DNA of 64,000 nucleotides from Muribaculaceae bacterium (GTDB taxonomy: Bacteria > Bacteroidota > Bacteroidia > Bacteroidales > Muribaculaceae). The stretch is from assembly GCA_017427945.1 (NCBI GenBank), contig JAFRRT010000017.1:1-64000 (forward strand). Reading direction: 5' to 3'. Of this stretch, positions 16,456 to 23,648 are shown one piece after another (positions within the stretch are counted from its first letter, which is position 1; the number at the start of each line of letters is the position of its first letter). The notes beneath the pieces were generated by a model. That model was not told the origin of the DNA. It saw only the letters and a list, made by a program, of their open reading frames with translations, and did not search any database. A program made the position numbers and the translations under genes.

Positions 16456-18198
16456 TCAAATTGAGTACTCAAGTACGTCCCAATCGACATCATCAACATC
16501 GATAATGCTACTATCAGTTCCAGTATCATATTGTCTATGTTGATCAATGACCTTTTTAGTATTTTGGGGAAGCTTTTCACCCAAGCCTACAATATATTGC
16601 TCATGCTTCTCTTGGGATGATTCAAGAACGCCAGGATTATTCTCCTTAGATAGAACCCCGTTTTCGTTAATATTAGAACCTTCTTTGGAATTATTATTCT
16701 TGAAGTTACTAACATTAATACTGTTCATAAAAGCGCTAACGGCTGAATCAAGACCAAGTGTGTCCCAGATATCCAGAAGTTCATCAATATTGACTTGTGC
16801 ATTCTGGATACTTAGATATATTGATCGTAATGGTTTAAACTCAGTTATAAGCCAAAAGTTTTTGCCTTTAGAACGGCACAGGGTTACATGGCATTCCGGC
16901 AATAAGTCAGAAGTGATCACATCGCCAGGCTTCTTCTTTTCCAAATCTGGACATAACTTCTTTTGAGTCGATTTGCTGATTGCGATGGTTTTGTCCATAC
17001 CACATAGCACACAACGACCCACAAGTTTATTCCTTGCAGAAATTTCAAGAACGATGCTAGTGGAGAAATCTTGGCAAAATTCAGCCATTTTATATGGCTG
17101 CACATAGATATAGGACTCTCCTTTATCGGTTTCATTATCTATAAATACAAGTTGTTGTAGCTTGTCGTATCGTGCTTGTAGTTTAAGATATGCCGCATTG
17201 TTACTACCGCGAACCATGCGCAAGTAGTTGAGTTTTCCGCCAATCACATTCTCCATGACTGGTTCACCTTTCTTGATATAGCCTTTTTCTTTTTTGTATT
17301 TAGGATAGAACTTACTATAAGCCTTAGAGTATCCTTCAGTCTCCCAAATATGTAAGATCCAACGAAGATATTTAACATAATGCCGACTTACATTTACAGT
17401 GCTATTTACGGTTAGACCGGTCACTTCTTGGCGCTGTCCATCACGAAGCAATCTTGTTTTCTTTTCATTCATCTTGAATCCCTGCTCCTCGATAATACGC
17501 TTGATCTCAAGACGGAAATCACTTCCCTCGTGATACACATTGTGCATGCTAGAAAAAGTCATGTCATCAGCATAACGGCTATAATGAAGGCCGAATCGTT
17601 TTGCAACACCTTTCATTCTCCTATCAAGCGTATCGCAAATTGCATTCGTCAGCAAAGGTGATGTAGCTGCTCCTTGAGGAAGCACATTAGTCCCGTCTGC
17701 ATTGGGATGGCAACAAAGCCCAGCCACCACATTCGCTATTTCTTGGCTAAAGTTAAAGGGTGGCAATTGAAGTCTTGCCCACACGCGAGGTTGTGGGATC
17801 GAGGGGAAGAAATCCTTGAGATCAATATTGAATACGTAGTGATGACCTACATGGCATTGTGCATTGCTCACAACAGAGCGACCCTCAGCAAAGCCATTTA
17901 CACAATCATTGGGTGTGAAAACAGCCTTGAGTATCTTATTTAAAAAATAAAGAATTATTTTAAGTTGATAGCACGGTGCATTAATCTCTCTTATTCCTCC
18001 ACTCTTTTTCTTAATCTGGAACGTCTTGTATCGTTTGTCAGCTATTTTAGGACTGGAGAAATGACGCAATTGTTTGGCTGTAATTGGGAATTCCATCGTG
18101 CCAAACTCCTCACATTTCATCTTGTTCAGAATAAAGGCAAGATGTCTCACCGTTTTCATTTTCTGTGACAGTTCGAATATTTTGTCTCTCTCCATCAT
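16456..18198 (-). CDS. Retron reverse transcriptase with C-terminal extension
   Basis: RT motifs appear in order: INAPCYQLK, NGFAEGRSVVSNAQCHVG with the retron-specific NAxxH (112-116), NIDLKDFFPSI (124-134), LPQGAATSPLLTN (173-185) and the catalytic YADD (209-212). The thumb-associated VTG (259-261) is the second retron hallmark. After ~340 residues of RT comes a ~240-residue extension with CVLCGM, ending in an acidic tail (SIIDVDDVDWDVLEY). Retron RTs copy part of the adjacent ncRNA into msDNA. The ncRNA lies 10 bases upstream, and three accessory genes follow in one operon. No group II intron maturase domain is present. Confidence 0.9.
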   Translation of the reverse strand: MMERDKIFELSQKMKTVRHLAFILNKMKCEEFGTMEFPITAKQLRHFSSPKIADKRYKTFQIKKKSGGIREINAPCYQLKIILYFLNKILKAVFTPNDCVNGFAEGRSVVSNAQCHVGHHYVFNIDLKDFFPSIPQPRVWARLQLPPFNFSQEIANVVAGLCCHPNADGTNVLPQGAATSPLLTNAICDTLDRRMKGVAKRFGLHYSRYADDMTFSSMHNVYHEGSDFRLEIKRIIEEQGFKMNEKKTRLLRDGQRQEVTGLTVNSTVNVSRHYVKYLRWILHIWETEGYSKAYSKFYPKYKKEKGYIKKGEPVMENVIGGKLNYLRMVRGSNNAAYLKLQARYDKLQQLVFIDNETDKGESYIYVQPYKMAEFCQDFSTSIVLEISARNKLVGRCVLCGMDKTIAISKSTQKKLCPDLEKKKPGDVITSDLLPECHVTLCRSKGKNFWLITEFKPLRSIYLSIQNAQVNIDELLDIWDTLGLDSAVSAFMNSINVSNFKNNNSKEGSNINENGVLSKENNPGVLESSQEKHEQYIVGLGEKLPQNTKKVIDQHRQYDTGTDSSIIDVDDVDWDVLEYSI

Positions 18199-18208
18199 GA
18201 CTTATTAA

Positions 18209-18418
18209 AAGGCGGTCTTCTCAGATGTGATGCGAACTCTTTTTCTTTGTTTTTGTAATCTTGAACAGTTTAAAATGAGGTTCTCTACAAATCAGTCAAA
18301 GACTGTAATAAAATATAACCTTGGTTTATCAATTCTTTTTTTAGAAGAATGACATCCGACAGTAGCATCGGACCAGAATTCAAAATTTGTTTCACATCAC
18401 TCTTTCAAAGACCGCCTT
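18209..18418 (-). ncRNA. Retron ncRNA (msr-msd)
   Basis: An 11-nt perfect inverted repeat bounds the element: a1 AAGGCGGTCTT at 18408-18418 and a2 AAGACCGCCTT at 18209-18219, with further complementarity inside (TGATGTGAAAC against GTTCGCATCA). Downstream of a1 come two msr-like hairpins, TCCGA/TCGGA (18355-18372) and ATTCTT/AAGAAT (18332-18350). A small CAGTC/GACTG hairpin (18293-18305) follows in the presumed msd half. A perfect TATCTTTG box (18431-18438) places the transcript start just before a1. Size (~210 nt) and position directly before the RT fit known retrons. The msr/msd border and branching G are not resolved by eye. Confidence 0.8.
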
Positions 18419-18430
18419 GTTTTTATGTTG

Positions 18431-18465
18431 CAAAGATAATAATTGTTAGCGAATTGTATGTTCTG
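18431..18465 (-). promoter_or_regulatory. Retron promoter with WYL-type operator
   Basis: TATCTTTG (18431-18438, minus strand) is the -7 box. After exactly 10 bp lies CAGAACATACAATTCGC (18449-18465), the most diverged member of the shared palindrome. It matches the 3' half-site TTCGC and the GAACATA half, losing only the outer GC. It implies that retron expression answers to the WYL regulator encoded 1 kb away. Confidence 0.65.
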
Positions 18466-18479
18466 ATATCTGAGAAAAA

Positions 18480-19241
18480 TTAAGATCCCTCTTGTTTTGT
18501 ATCTATAGCCAAGCATAGCCCTTTGATATAGTTCCAGTATAAATCTCCGTTCTTGACTAACGTTTGAACATTTTCTTGGCCATCGGTTGTCTTGTCAAGC
18601 GTTTGAATTCTCTGAACCAAAGCAGCCATCCTTTCAAAGCAGTAATTGCCTACAAGAGGTTGAAGGTGCAGGGCTACATATGGACACACTAAAGACCAAT
18701 TTTCAGTCAGTTCTAGCAAAGTGCGAAGATGATATGGATTATTTTCCAAACCAATTGTAGCACTGCTGGAGATAAGTTTCCGGATTTCTCGTAGCATCCA
18801 GTCTTTATAATTGTTGCAGATGTCACGCACATTTGCTAATGCGCCTATCCAGACATGGTCATAGTTTGTGCTCCATGAGTGATCTCGATTGGACATTACA
18901 ACTGTATGTGGTGACAAGAAACCCCCTCCAAATAATCTATAATTGTCCTTGCCATATTGAGCCATCGAAATAAACTTTTTATCAAGACGGCCATTATAGG
19001 CTGCCAATGAAATAGGCAAGAGAAGTACACCATGCACGAACACATTTATCCATATATACTCTTGATGGCGAGCCGTGGGATAGAAGTTGGTCCGTATTTC
19101 GAACCTAAAGATGCCACAGGTGAACTCATCTTTCCCATTGGTCCAGCCAATTCTATCATGAGTATCGAAAACAACTTCATTTGAACCTGTTTCCTTCAAT
19201 GAGAATTGTTTTGTTTGAAAATCGTAGAAAAGGTGTTCCAT
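18480..19241 (-). CDS. Unknown 253-aa protein under the WYL-type operator
   Basis: The family is not recognised. The N-terminal half is beta-rich (FDTHDRIGWTNGKDEFTCGI, FRFEIRTNFYPTARHQEY) with WINVFVHGVLLLPISLAA. The C-terminal half is helical with LRTLLELTENWSLVCPYV. No signal peptide or clear membrane span and no catalytic motif are visible. It follows the WYL gene, but its promoter lies inside the WYL 3' end and carries the shared palindrome. It therefore behaves as its own unit of the regulon. A defence or accessory role is inferred from position only. Confidence 0.6.
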   Translation of the reverse strand: MEHLFYDFQTKQFSLKETGSNEVVFDTHDRIGWTNGKDEFTCGIFRFEIRTNFYPTARHQEYIWINVFVHGVLLLPISLAAYNGRLDKKFISMAQYGKDNYRLFGGGFLSPHTVVMSNRDHSWSTNYDHVWIGALANVRDICNNYKDWMLREIRKLISSSATIGLENNPYHLRTLLELTENWSLVCPYVALHLQPLVGNYCFERMAALVQRIQTLDKTTDGQENVQTLVKNGDLYWNYIKGLCLAIDTKQEGS

Positions 19242-19268
19242 ATTGCTATTATTATTTGTTTAACGCCA

Positions 19269-19303
19269 CAAAAGTAAAACCGCCCAACGAACTCTATGTT
19301 CGC
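19269..19303 (-). promoter_or_regulatory. Promoter with WYL-type operator, 253-aa gene
   Basis: TACTTTTG (19269-19276, minus strand) fits TAnnTTTG. Ten bases upstream is GCGAACATAGAGTTCGT (19287-19303). The operator overlaps the WYL stop codon (19294-19296), so regulator coding sequence and target operator are interleaved. The start codon is at 19241, about 20 bases past the expected transcript start. Confidence 0.75.
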
Positions 19304-20331
19304 AAGCTGGCATAACCTTCCATCATGGCTTGGATCCGCTCTCGGACGGCCTTCTGGATGTGCCCGGGTGAAAGTACGATGACATCAGGTCCATAGGAAC
19401 AGAGTTCGCGGACGAGCTCGTAGTTACGGATGCAATTAATGCTGTAGAACTTTCCTCCCTTTAAGGATGGATACTTGGTGTACAATTCAGAACTTCGTTC
19501 GTCCTTAAGATTCCTTTGGCTGCCATGAATGGGTTTGGTTTCAATATAACCCGTTACGTTGTCGCTAGCCCAGAAGACTATTTCCTCAACTGGTTCACCC
19601 TCATAGTAAGTGATGCCGATAATGTCCTCATATCGCTCGGTCAAATCTTCAGGACAAAGGCGATAGCTCCTATCAAGGATCGGTTCTACTCTAATGATGC
19701 GGTCCAGGGCAAAAGTAAGTATCTTACCATCACTATCAGCTCCTCCGATAACATACCAACGGTTGTTATACTGCTTTAGCAGATACGGATGGAAGTCAAT
19801 CGCTTTTTGCGTATCCACACTGAAAGTCCGATAGGTAAGATTCACGGCAACCTTATTGGCAATATAAGTGAATAACGTGCCCAACAGGTTGCTGTTTTTG
19901 AGGTACGGGTTGTTGCTGAAGTAGATGATCTTTTCATGCTCGTTTATACCAAGCTTTGCCTTGAATTTCTCCAACCACTCGAAATTATCAAGCCCATCGA
20001 ACTGACCGATGGTTTCCAATACCTCACAAAGCAAGTTCCGCTCTTCGTTGCTCAGCTTCTTATTAAATATCGAGAACGCCGGGTCTGCATAACGGACACA
20101 TCGCTTGCCTGCCTCTGACTTATAGCGTTCTATCTCCGCAAAGACAGGGGCATACTCAAGATCGACAATATCTTTCTCAATGCATCGCTTAGTAACACCC
20201 TCAAGTCCATCTTTTGAAAGCCTTACTTCAACGATATCAGTCAAGTCTTGAATGCTATAGTTATGCATCCTGTCTGAGAGCAGCTCGTCCAGGATTAGAT
20301 ATCGGTTGAAAGCGTTCTTGTTACTTGGCAT
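19294..20331 (-). CDS. WYL-domain transcriptional regulator
   Basis: A winged-helix N-terminus (NRYLILDELLSD, CIEKDIVDLEY) is followed by a WYL domain: KAIDFHPYLLKQYNNRWYVI, FALDRIIRVEPI and a WCX-like end with SYGPDVIVLSP. WYL regulators (BrxR/CapW/DriD type) bind nucleic-acid or nucleotide signals and often repress defence operons. I start it at ATG 20331 (345 aa). The longer TTG start at 20361 would lie inside the TACTTTTG promoter box, so it cannot be on the mRNA. Its promoter carries the palindrome found at three further island promoters, the signature of autoregulation plus a small regulon. Confidence 0.85.
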   Translation of the reverse strand: MPSNKNAFNRYLILDELLSDRMHNYSIQDLTDIVEVRLSKDGLEGVTKRCIEKDIVDLEYAPVFAEIERYKSEAGKRCVRYADPAFSIFNKKLSNEERNLLCEVLETIGQFDGLDNFEWLEKFKAKLGINEHEKIIYFSNNPYLKNSNLLGTLFTYIANKVAVNLTYRTFSVDTQKAIDFHPYLLKQYNNRWYVIGGADSDGKILTFALDRIIRVEPILDRSYRLCPEDLTERYEDIIGITYYEGEPVEEIVFWASDNVTGYIETKPIHGSQRNLKDERSSELYTKYPSLKGGKFYSINCIRNYELVRELCSYGPDVIVLSPGHIQKAVRERIQAMMEGYASLRT

Positions 20332-20358
20332 GATTCTATCACTTTTGTTTGACGGTGG

Positions 20359-20393
20359 CAAAAGTATAAAATTTTTGCGAACCGTATGTTCGC
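20359..20393 (-). promoter_or_regulatory. WYL gene promoter and operator
   Basis: TACTTTTG (20359-20366, minus strand) with the perfect inverted repeat GCGAAC-N5-GTTCGC (20377-20393) 10 bp upstream. This is the most symmetric of the four sites and the likely autoregulatory one. The expected transcript start leaves a ~20-base leader before ATG 20331. Confidence 0.8.
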
Positions 20394-20450
20394 ATAAACC
20401 AGAAAAGCTATATTAATTCTTAGGAAATGAACAGTATGCTTCATTTTCGA

Positions 20451-21215
20451 TCACACTTCTATGACTTTCCCTCTGTCGAAGGTGAGGTGTTCGTTGTGGG
20501 AGACGTAGCCGAATTGGTTGCAGAGGCAGCGGGTGGTGCCGATGGTTTTGTCGATGTTGCGGTGGGAGTGGCCGTAAATCCAGTAGTCGATTCCGCTTTC
20601 GGCGATGTAGTCGGCCAGCTCAACGGTGAAGGCGCCGTTGATGCGGCTGCCTTGGAACTCCGTGGCAACCAGTTGATAGGATGGGACATGGTGGGTAACA
20701 ACGACTTTGTGTTTGGCCTGGCTGGCGTTGACAGACTTCTTGATGAAGTCGAGGCAGCGCTGATGCTCGTTGTTGAAATCGGAATACTTCAACAGGTTCT
20801 CGCCATAGACGATGCGGTAAAAGTCGGCCACGCCTCGCTCGGTGACGAAAGCGTTGTCCGTATCGATATAGGCCCACAGGGTGGATATGATGAAGTCCAC
20901 GTCCTGGATCGTTACGACCTTGTTATAGTAGTAGTGGACGTTGGGCCGGATTTCGCCCACCAGTCCATCCTGCATCGTCTTCAGGTCGTAGTATTTATAA
21001 AACTCGTGATTGCCCAGTGCGACCAGCACTTGCTCGAAGTTCTCGGACGCCCAGTTCCAAAACGGGTGCACGCTGTACATGTCATCTCCCAGGTAACCCG
21101 TGTCCCCAGCCAAGACCAAGATATCGCCCTTCACGTCCATGGGGCCGTTGTCCCTTAGAAATCGCCAGTTGTCGCGGAACTCCAAGTGCAAATCAGATGC
21201 GAACTGTATTTTCAT
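20451..21215 (-). CDS. Calcineurin-like metallophosphoesterase
   Basis: Metal-binding motifs follow the family order: ASDLHLEF (D-x-H), LAGDTGYLGD (GD), LGNHEFYK (GNH), VVTHHVPSY and YGHSHRN (GHxH). The fold hydrolyses phosphodiesters or phosphomonoesters; the substrate is unknown. The start is set at ATG 21215 (MKIQFASDLHLEF, 254 aa), because the upstream 18 codons run into the leader and carry no family sequence. A perfect TAACTTTG box lies at 21290-21297. It is noticeably more G+C-rich than the retron genes and sits just inside the right repeat copy. Confidence 0.85.
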   Translation of the reverse strand: MKIQFASDLHLEFRDNWRFLRDNGPMDVKGDILVLAGDTGYLGDDMYSVHPFWNWASENFEQVLVALGNHEFYKYYDLKTMQDGLVGEIRPNVHYYYNKVVTIQDVDFIISTLWAYIDTDNAFVTERGVADFYRIVYGENLLKYSDFNNEHQRCLDFIKKSVNASQAKHKVVVTHHVPSYQLVATEFQGSRINGAFTVELADYIAESGIDYWIYGHSHRNIDKTIGTTRCLCNQFGYVSHNEHLTFDRGKVIEV

Positions 21216-21289
21216 GACTCTATTGTGTTGTGAAAAAACGGATGAAACTGTTACAGCAAAACGGAGCATGCTGTTACAGTTTTGCCATG

Positions 21290-21297
21290 CAAAGTTA
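21290..21297 (-). promoter_or_regulatory. Promoter of metallophosphoesterase gene
   Basis: TAACTTTG on the minus strand fits the -7 consensus. The ~65-base leader that follows contains the word CTGTAACAG twice and a ~20-base stretch (21257-21278) that is the inverse complement of part of repeat copy B (about 21478-21500). Confidence 0.6.
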
Positions 21298-21333
21298 ACT
21301 TTTTTCCTCGTTTTTCTAACACCACTATTTTCT

Positions 21334-21854
21334 TATAATCAGCGGAAACATGTAGAAAAACACCAGTTTCCGCTGGTTATAGACACTTTTTTGCTCTATT
21401 TCCAGCGGAAACATATAAAAAAGCACCAATTTCCGCTGATTATAGCTTTTCTATTATCAAGTCATTTTGGCGCAATAAGTGTAACAGCATGCTCCGTTTT
21501 TCTTTTGCAACGGCTGTTACAGTAACAGTGGTTGCAATGATTAAAAAGCAGAAATCCTAAGGGTTTCAGATCAATGAAAATCGCAACATATTGCGATTCT
21601 TGAGTGATTTGAAGGCCTCAAAGATGAAAAACTAACAAAAATCGCAGTTTATTGCGATTTTTAGTGCGTGAAAAAACTCAGCATCGAAATAGACGAGGTA
21701 TTAACATGTTACTAGTCAGCAGTATAGTGTCACTTCATGTTTTACGCAGCGGAAATTACGTAATTATCATTTGCAATTCTGGAATTGAACGGGTATCGGC
21801 CGGAATAGCAAAAGAAAAATCAGCCGTTTTCAGGAAAAATCTCGAAAATGGCTG
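21334..21854. repeat. ~520-bp direct repeat, copy B
   Basis: Same order and orientation as copy A (188-709): two inverted-repeat units (21334-21384 and about 21394-21446), the GTAACAGCATGC block, two AATCGCA hairpins, then the A+T-rich tail. Copy B keeps a complete terminal hairpin (21815-21860, arms AAATCAGCC/GGCTGATTT, T-rich on both strands) that can terminate transcription from either side. The two copies lie 21.1 kb apart and bracket most of the defence genes. No transposase is nearby. Confidence 0.85.
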
Positions 21855-21860
21855 ATTTTT
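21815..21860. terminator. Bidirectional terminator-like hairpin at the end of repeat copy B
   Basis: AAAAATCAGCC (21815-21825) pairs with GGCTGATTTTT (21850-21860), with TTTTC/GAAAA extending the stem. Downstream of the TIGR04076 gene on the minus strand, it gives a T-rich exit. Confidence 0.65.
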
Positions 21861-21880
21861 ATGGTACCGTCTAGCTAGGG

Positions 21881-22228
21881 TTATCGATCAATGGGTGTGT
21901 ATTCCAGGTTGGCGTCGATGTCGGTAGCCTCAAGTTTCATGATAACGGGGCGAAGGCCGTCGTTGCAGCTCACAATGGCTACACCAGGTTTCCGGATCCA
22001 GTCGCCATAATAGAACAGGTCGCTGCCCGCACCATGGGCGAGCGCGAACACATACTGGTAAATCGCCTTCCATGCCTCGTCGCAGAATCCCTCAGGCTTG
22101 GCATAGTCTGCCATGAACACGTCGCCCTCCTTCATCATCGGGCAAGCCTTGATGCCGATGGCGCCATACTCTCGTGCCAACTCCTCGTTGAGCGTCGTTT
22201 TAAGAATTGTGATTTTAACTTTTTTCAT
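21881..22228 (-). CDS. TIGR04076 family protein
   Basis: 115 residues with the family's typical blocks: a charged KVKITIL start, a CPMMKEGD turn, ADYAKPEGFCDEAWKAIYQY and AHGAGSDLFYYGDW, then VSCNDGLRPVIMKLEA. The invariant Cys residues suggest metal or redox chemistry, but no activity is established for the family. It sits between the right repeat and the restriction cluster, reads on the same strand, and is separated from the 307-aa gene by 69 bases. Confidence 0.85.
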   Translation of the reverse strand: MKKVKITILKTTLNEELAREYGAIGIKACPMMKEGDVFMADYAKPEGFCDEAWKAIYQYVFALAHGAGSDLFYYGDWIRKPGVAIVSCNDGLRPVIMKLEATDIDANLEYTPIDR

Positions 22229-22297
22229 CGCCTGTATGTTTTAGATTAGTGATTAGTTCCTTCACATGACACCTTTCGGCATATCAATAGTTGTGGT

Positions 22298-23221
22298 TTA
22301 TTTATCGGTTGTTATTCTGTAACCGAATGACTCAGCGAGCTCTATGATTGGTATAATAGTCTCATGCGTCCATGATGAGTAGTTATAAAACCCGATGCCG
22401 TCAGCGGAAACTAGTCTAAATTCTGGCATATTGCCGTGATACAAATTATACTTGCCACTATAGTACCAACCTTCAAGGTCATCCTCTGACACAAGAAAGC
22501 CTATTGATTTGAATTTGTCTGCACAATAATCATCGTTGAAAATCTGTCGCAATTGCGTGAAGGTAGCATTGGGATGGTGCTTTACATAGAGCTTGATAAT
22601 CTCAAACACCAAGTCTTCTTTCTTCATGAACCCGCTGCCGTTGAGAGAATATTTCTGTCTAACGCGCTTCGGCTTGCCGTCATCTTTGGGCTTGTCGTAA
22701 AGCGACGAGAAGAAATCGTCAGCCGGTGTGGATGCAACATTTTCGGACTTTGGTGGTTCGGGGTCTTGCACAAGTTCAGCCTTTGGTTTAGGCTCTGACT
22801 TCACCTTCGGCTCAATAATGCTTGTTGTCTCAATGATTCTCTTCGGCTCAATTATGAGCGGCGTATCCACATTCTGCTTCGACACCTCAGGAGTTGCCTC
22901 TTGGCGTTTTTCTGGAACTTTTTCTTCGACTATAGGTGTCGGTAAAGCAATCGGCAATGCCTTATCGTCAATCACAATGGTAACTGACGGTATATTGTCG
23001 GGCTCATAATCAAGTTGAAGCATGAAAGGTCGGCGCATGGCATTCACCTCGTTGCCGAAAGCCTTTGCTGCTTGCTGCAAAATATCTTCCTCTATTTGAC
23101 TGAGGCGAGATAGCTGATCAGCACTGGGCTCAACTCCAATATTGCGCAAGACCTCTATTGCTGCATATATTTTCTTTAATTGATTGCTGTCCATATCAGT
23201 CATGTTTGAGGTAGGTTTCAA
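22298..23221 (-). CDS. Restriction-cluster accessory protein with C-terminal module
   Basis: 307 residues. The N-terminal helix pair (LKKIYAAIEVLRNIGVEP, QLSRLSQIEEDILQQ) matches in pattern the start of the 345-aa protein two genes upstream. A long Pro/Lys/Glu linker (about 90-175) follows, then DDFFSSLYDK, a short motif also present at the end of the McrB-like ATPase. The last ~115 residues form a compact Trp/Tyr-rich domain (FTQLRQIFNDDYC, EDDLEGWYYSGKY). It is the last gene of the ten-gene operon and overlaps the 150-aa gene by 26 bases. The family has no name I recognise. Confidence 0.6.
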   Translation of the reverse strand: MKPTSNMTDMDSNQLKKIYAAIEVLRNIGVEPSADQLSRLSQIEEDILQQAAKAFGNEVNAMRRPFMLQLDYEPDNIPSVTIVIDDKALPIALPTPIVEEKVPEKRQEATPEVSKQNVDTPLIIEPKRIIETTSIIEPKVKSEPKPKAELVQDPEPPKSENVASTPADDFFSSLYDKPKDDGKPKRVRQKYSLNGSGFMKKEDLVFEIIKLYVKHHPNATFTQLRQIFNDDYCADKFKSIGFLVSEDDLEGWYYSGKYNLYHGNMPEFRLVSADGIGFYNYSSWTHETIIPIIELAESFGYRITTDK

Positions 23222-23648
23222 TCAGTGTCGTCTGCAGAGTCAACCGGTTCTTGACATCGGTTAAGATGTTGAACAGGTCTTTGTCAATCTCGGCGTAAAC
23301 GTAGTGACGTCGCAAGCCGGAGATCGATGTAACATTGGGGCATACGCCTTCTTCCCTCGGCACGAGTCGCCAGAATGGTTCTGAGTGCATGTGGTAGAAG
23401 GGCATCCCGATGTTCGGGTGATAATGCTTCACGTCAGGGACATGGATTCGTGCGTTGTGGTTGAACTTACTCACCAACTCATCGCTCAACATAATCTGTG
23501 GCGAGTCTATTTTGCCAGCCTCTACCAATTCCATCACCGCAAGCAACAACAATGGTTTGTGCGGTGCGACCTGTCCACGCATCTTCGCCGTTTTCAAATG
23601 GCTGAAGCGGTAGTCGTAGTAGAGTAGATTATGTTCAATATAAAGCAT
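23196..23648 (-). CDS. Stand-alone SBD/ScoMcrA-N-like DNA-reader domain
   Basis: 150 residues with FSHLKTAKMRGQVAPHKPLLLLAVMELVE split over the helix-loop-helix, then PFYHMHSEPFWRLV. The HKPLLLL and PFW(R)L blocks are seen at the N-terminus of many HNH endonucleases and resemble the sulfur-binding domain of ScoMcrA-type type IV enzymes. No nuclease domain follows, so this would be a reader or specificity subunit of the cluster. It overlaps both neighbours (14 and 26 bases). What base or backbone mark it might read is unknown. Confidence 0.45.
   Translation of the reverse strand: MLYIEHNLLYYDYRFSHLKTAKMRGQVAPHKPLLLLAVMELVEAGKIDSPQIMLSDELVSKFNHNARIHVPDVKHYHPNIGMPFYHMHSEPFWRLVPREEGVCPNVTSISGLRRHYVYAEIDKDLFNILTDVKNRLTLQTTLIETYLKHD

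Noticed and set aside
16456-18198. Group II intron reverse transcriptase
   Set aside because: No maturase/X or HNH endonuclease domain and no intron RNA ends were seen. NAxxH, VTG and the adjacent a1/a2 RNA favour a retron.
19294-20361. TTG start of the WYL gene at 20361
   Set aside because: It lies inside the TACTTTTG promoter box. ATG 20331 is used instead.
20427-21158. 243-codon plus-strand frame over the metallophosphoesterase
   Set aside because: It is antisense to a clear metallophosphoesterase with all metal motifs. The Val/Asp/Gly-rich product is a typical shadow of G+C-rich codons.
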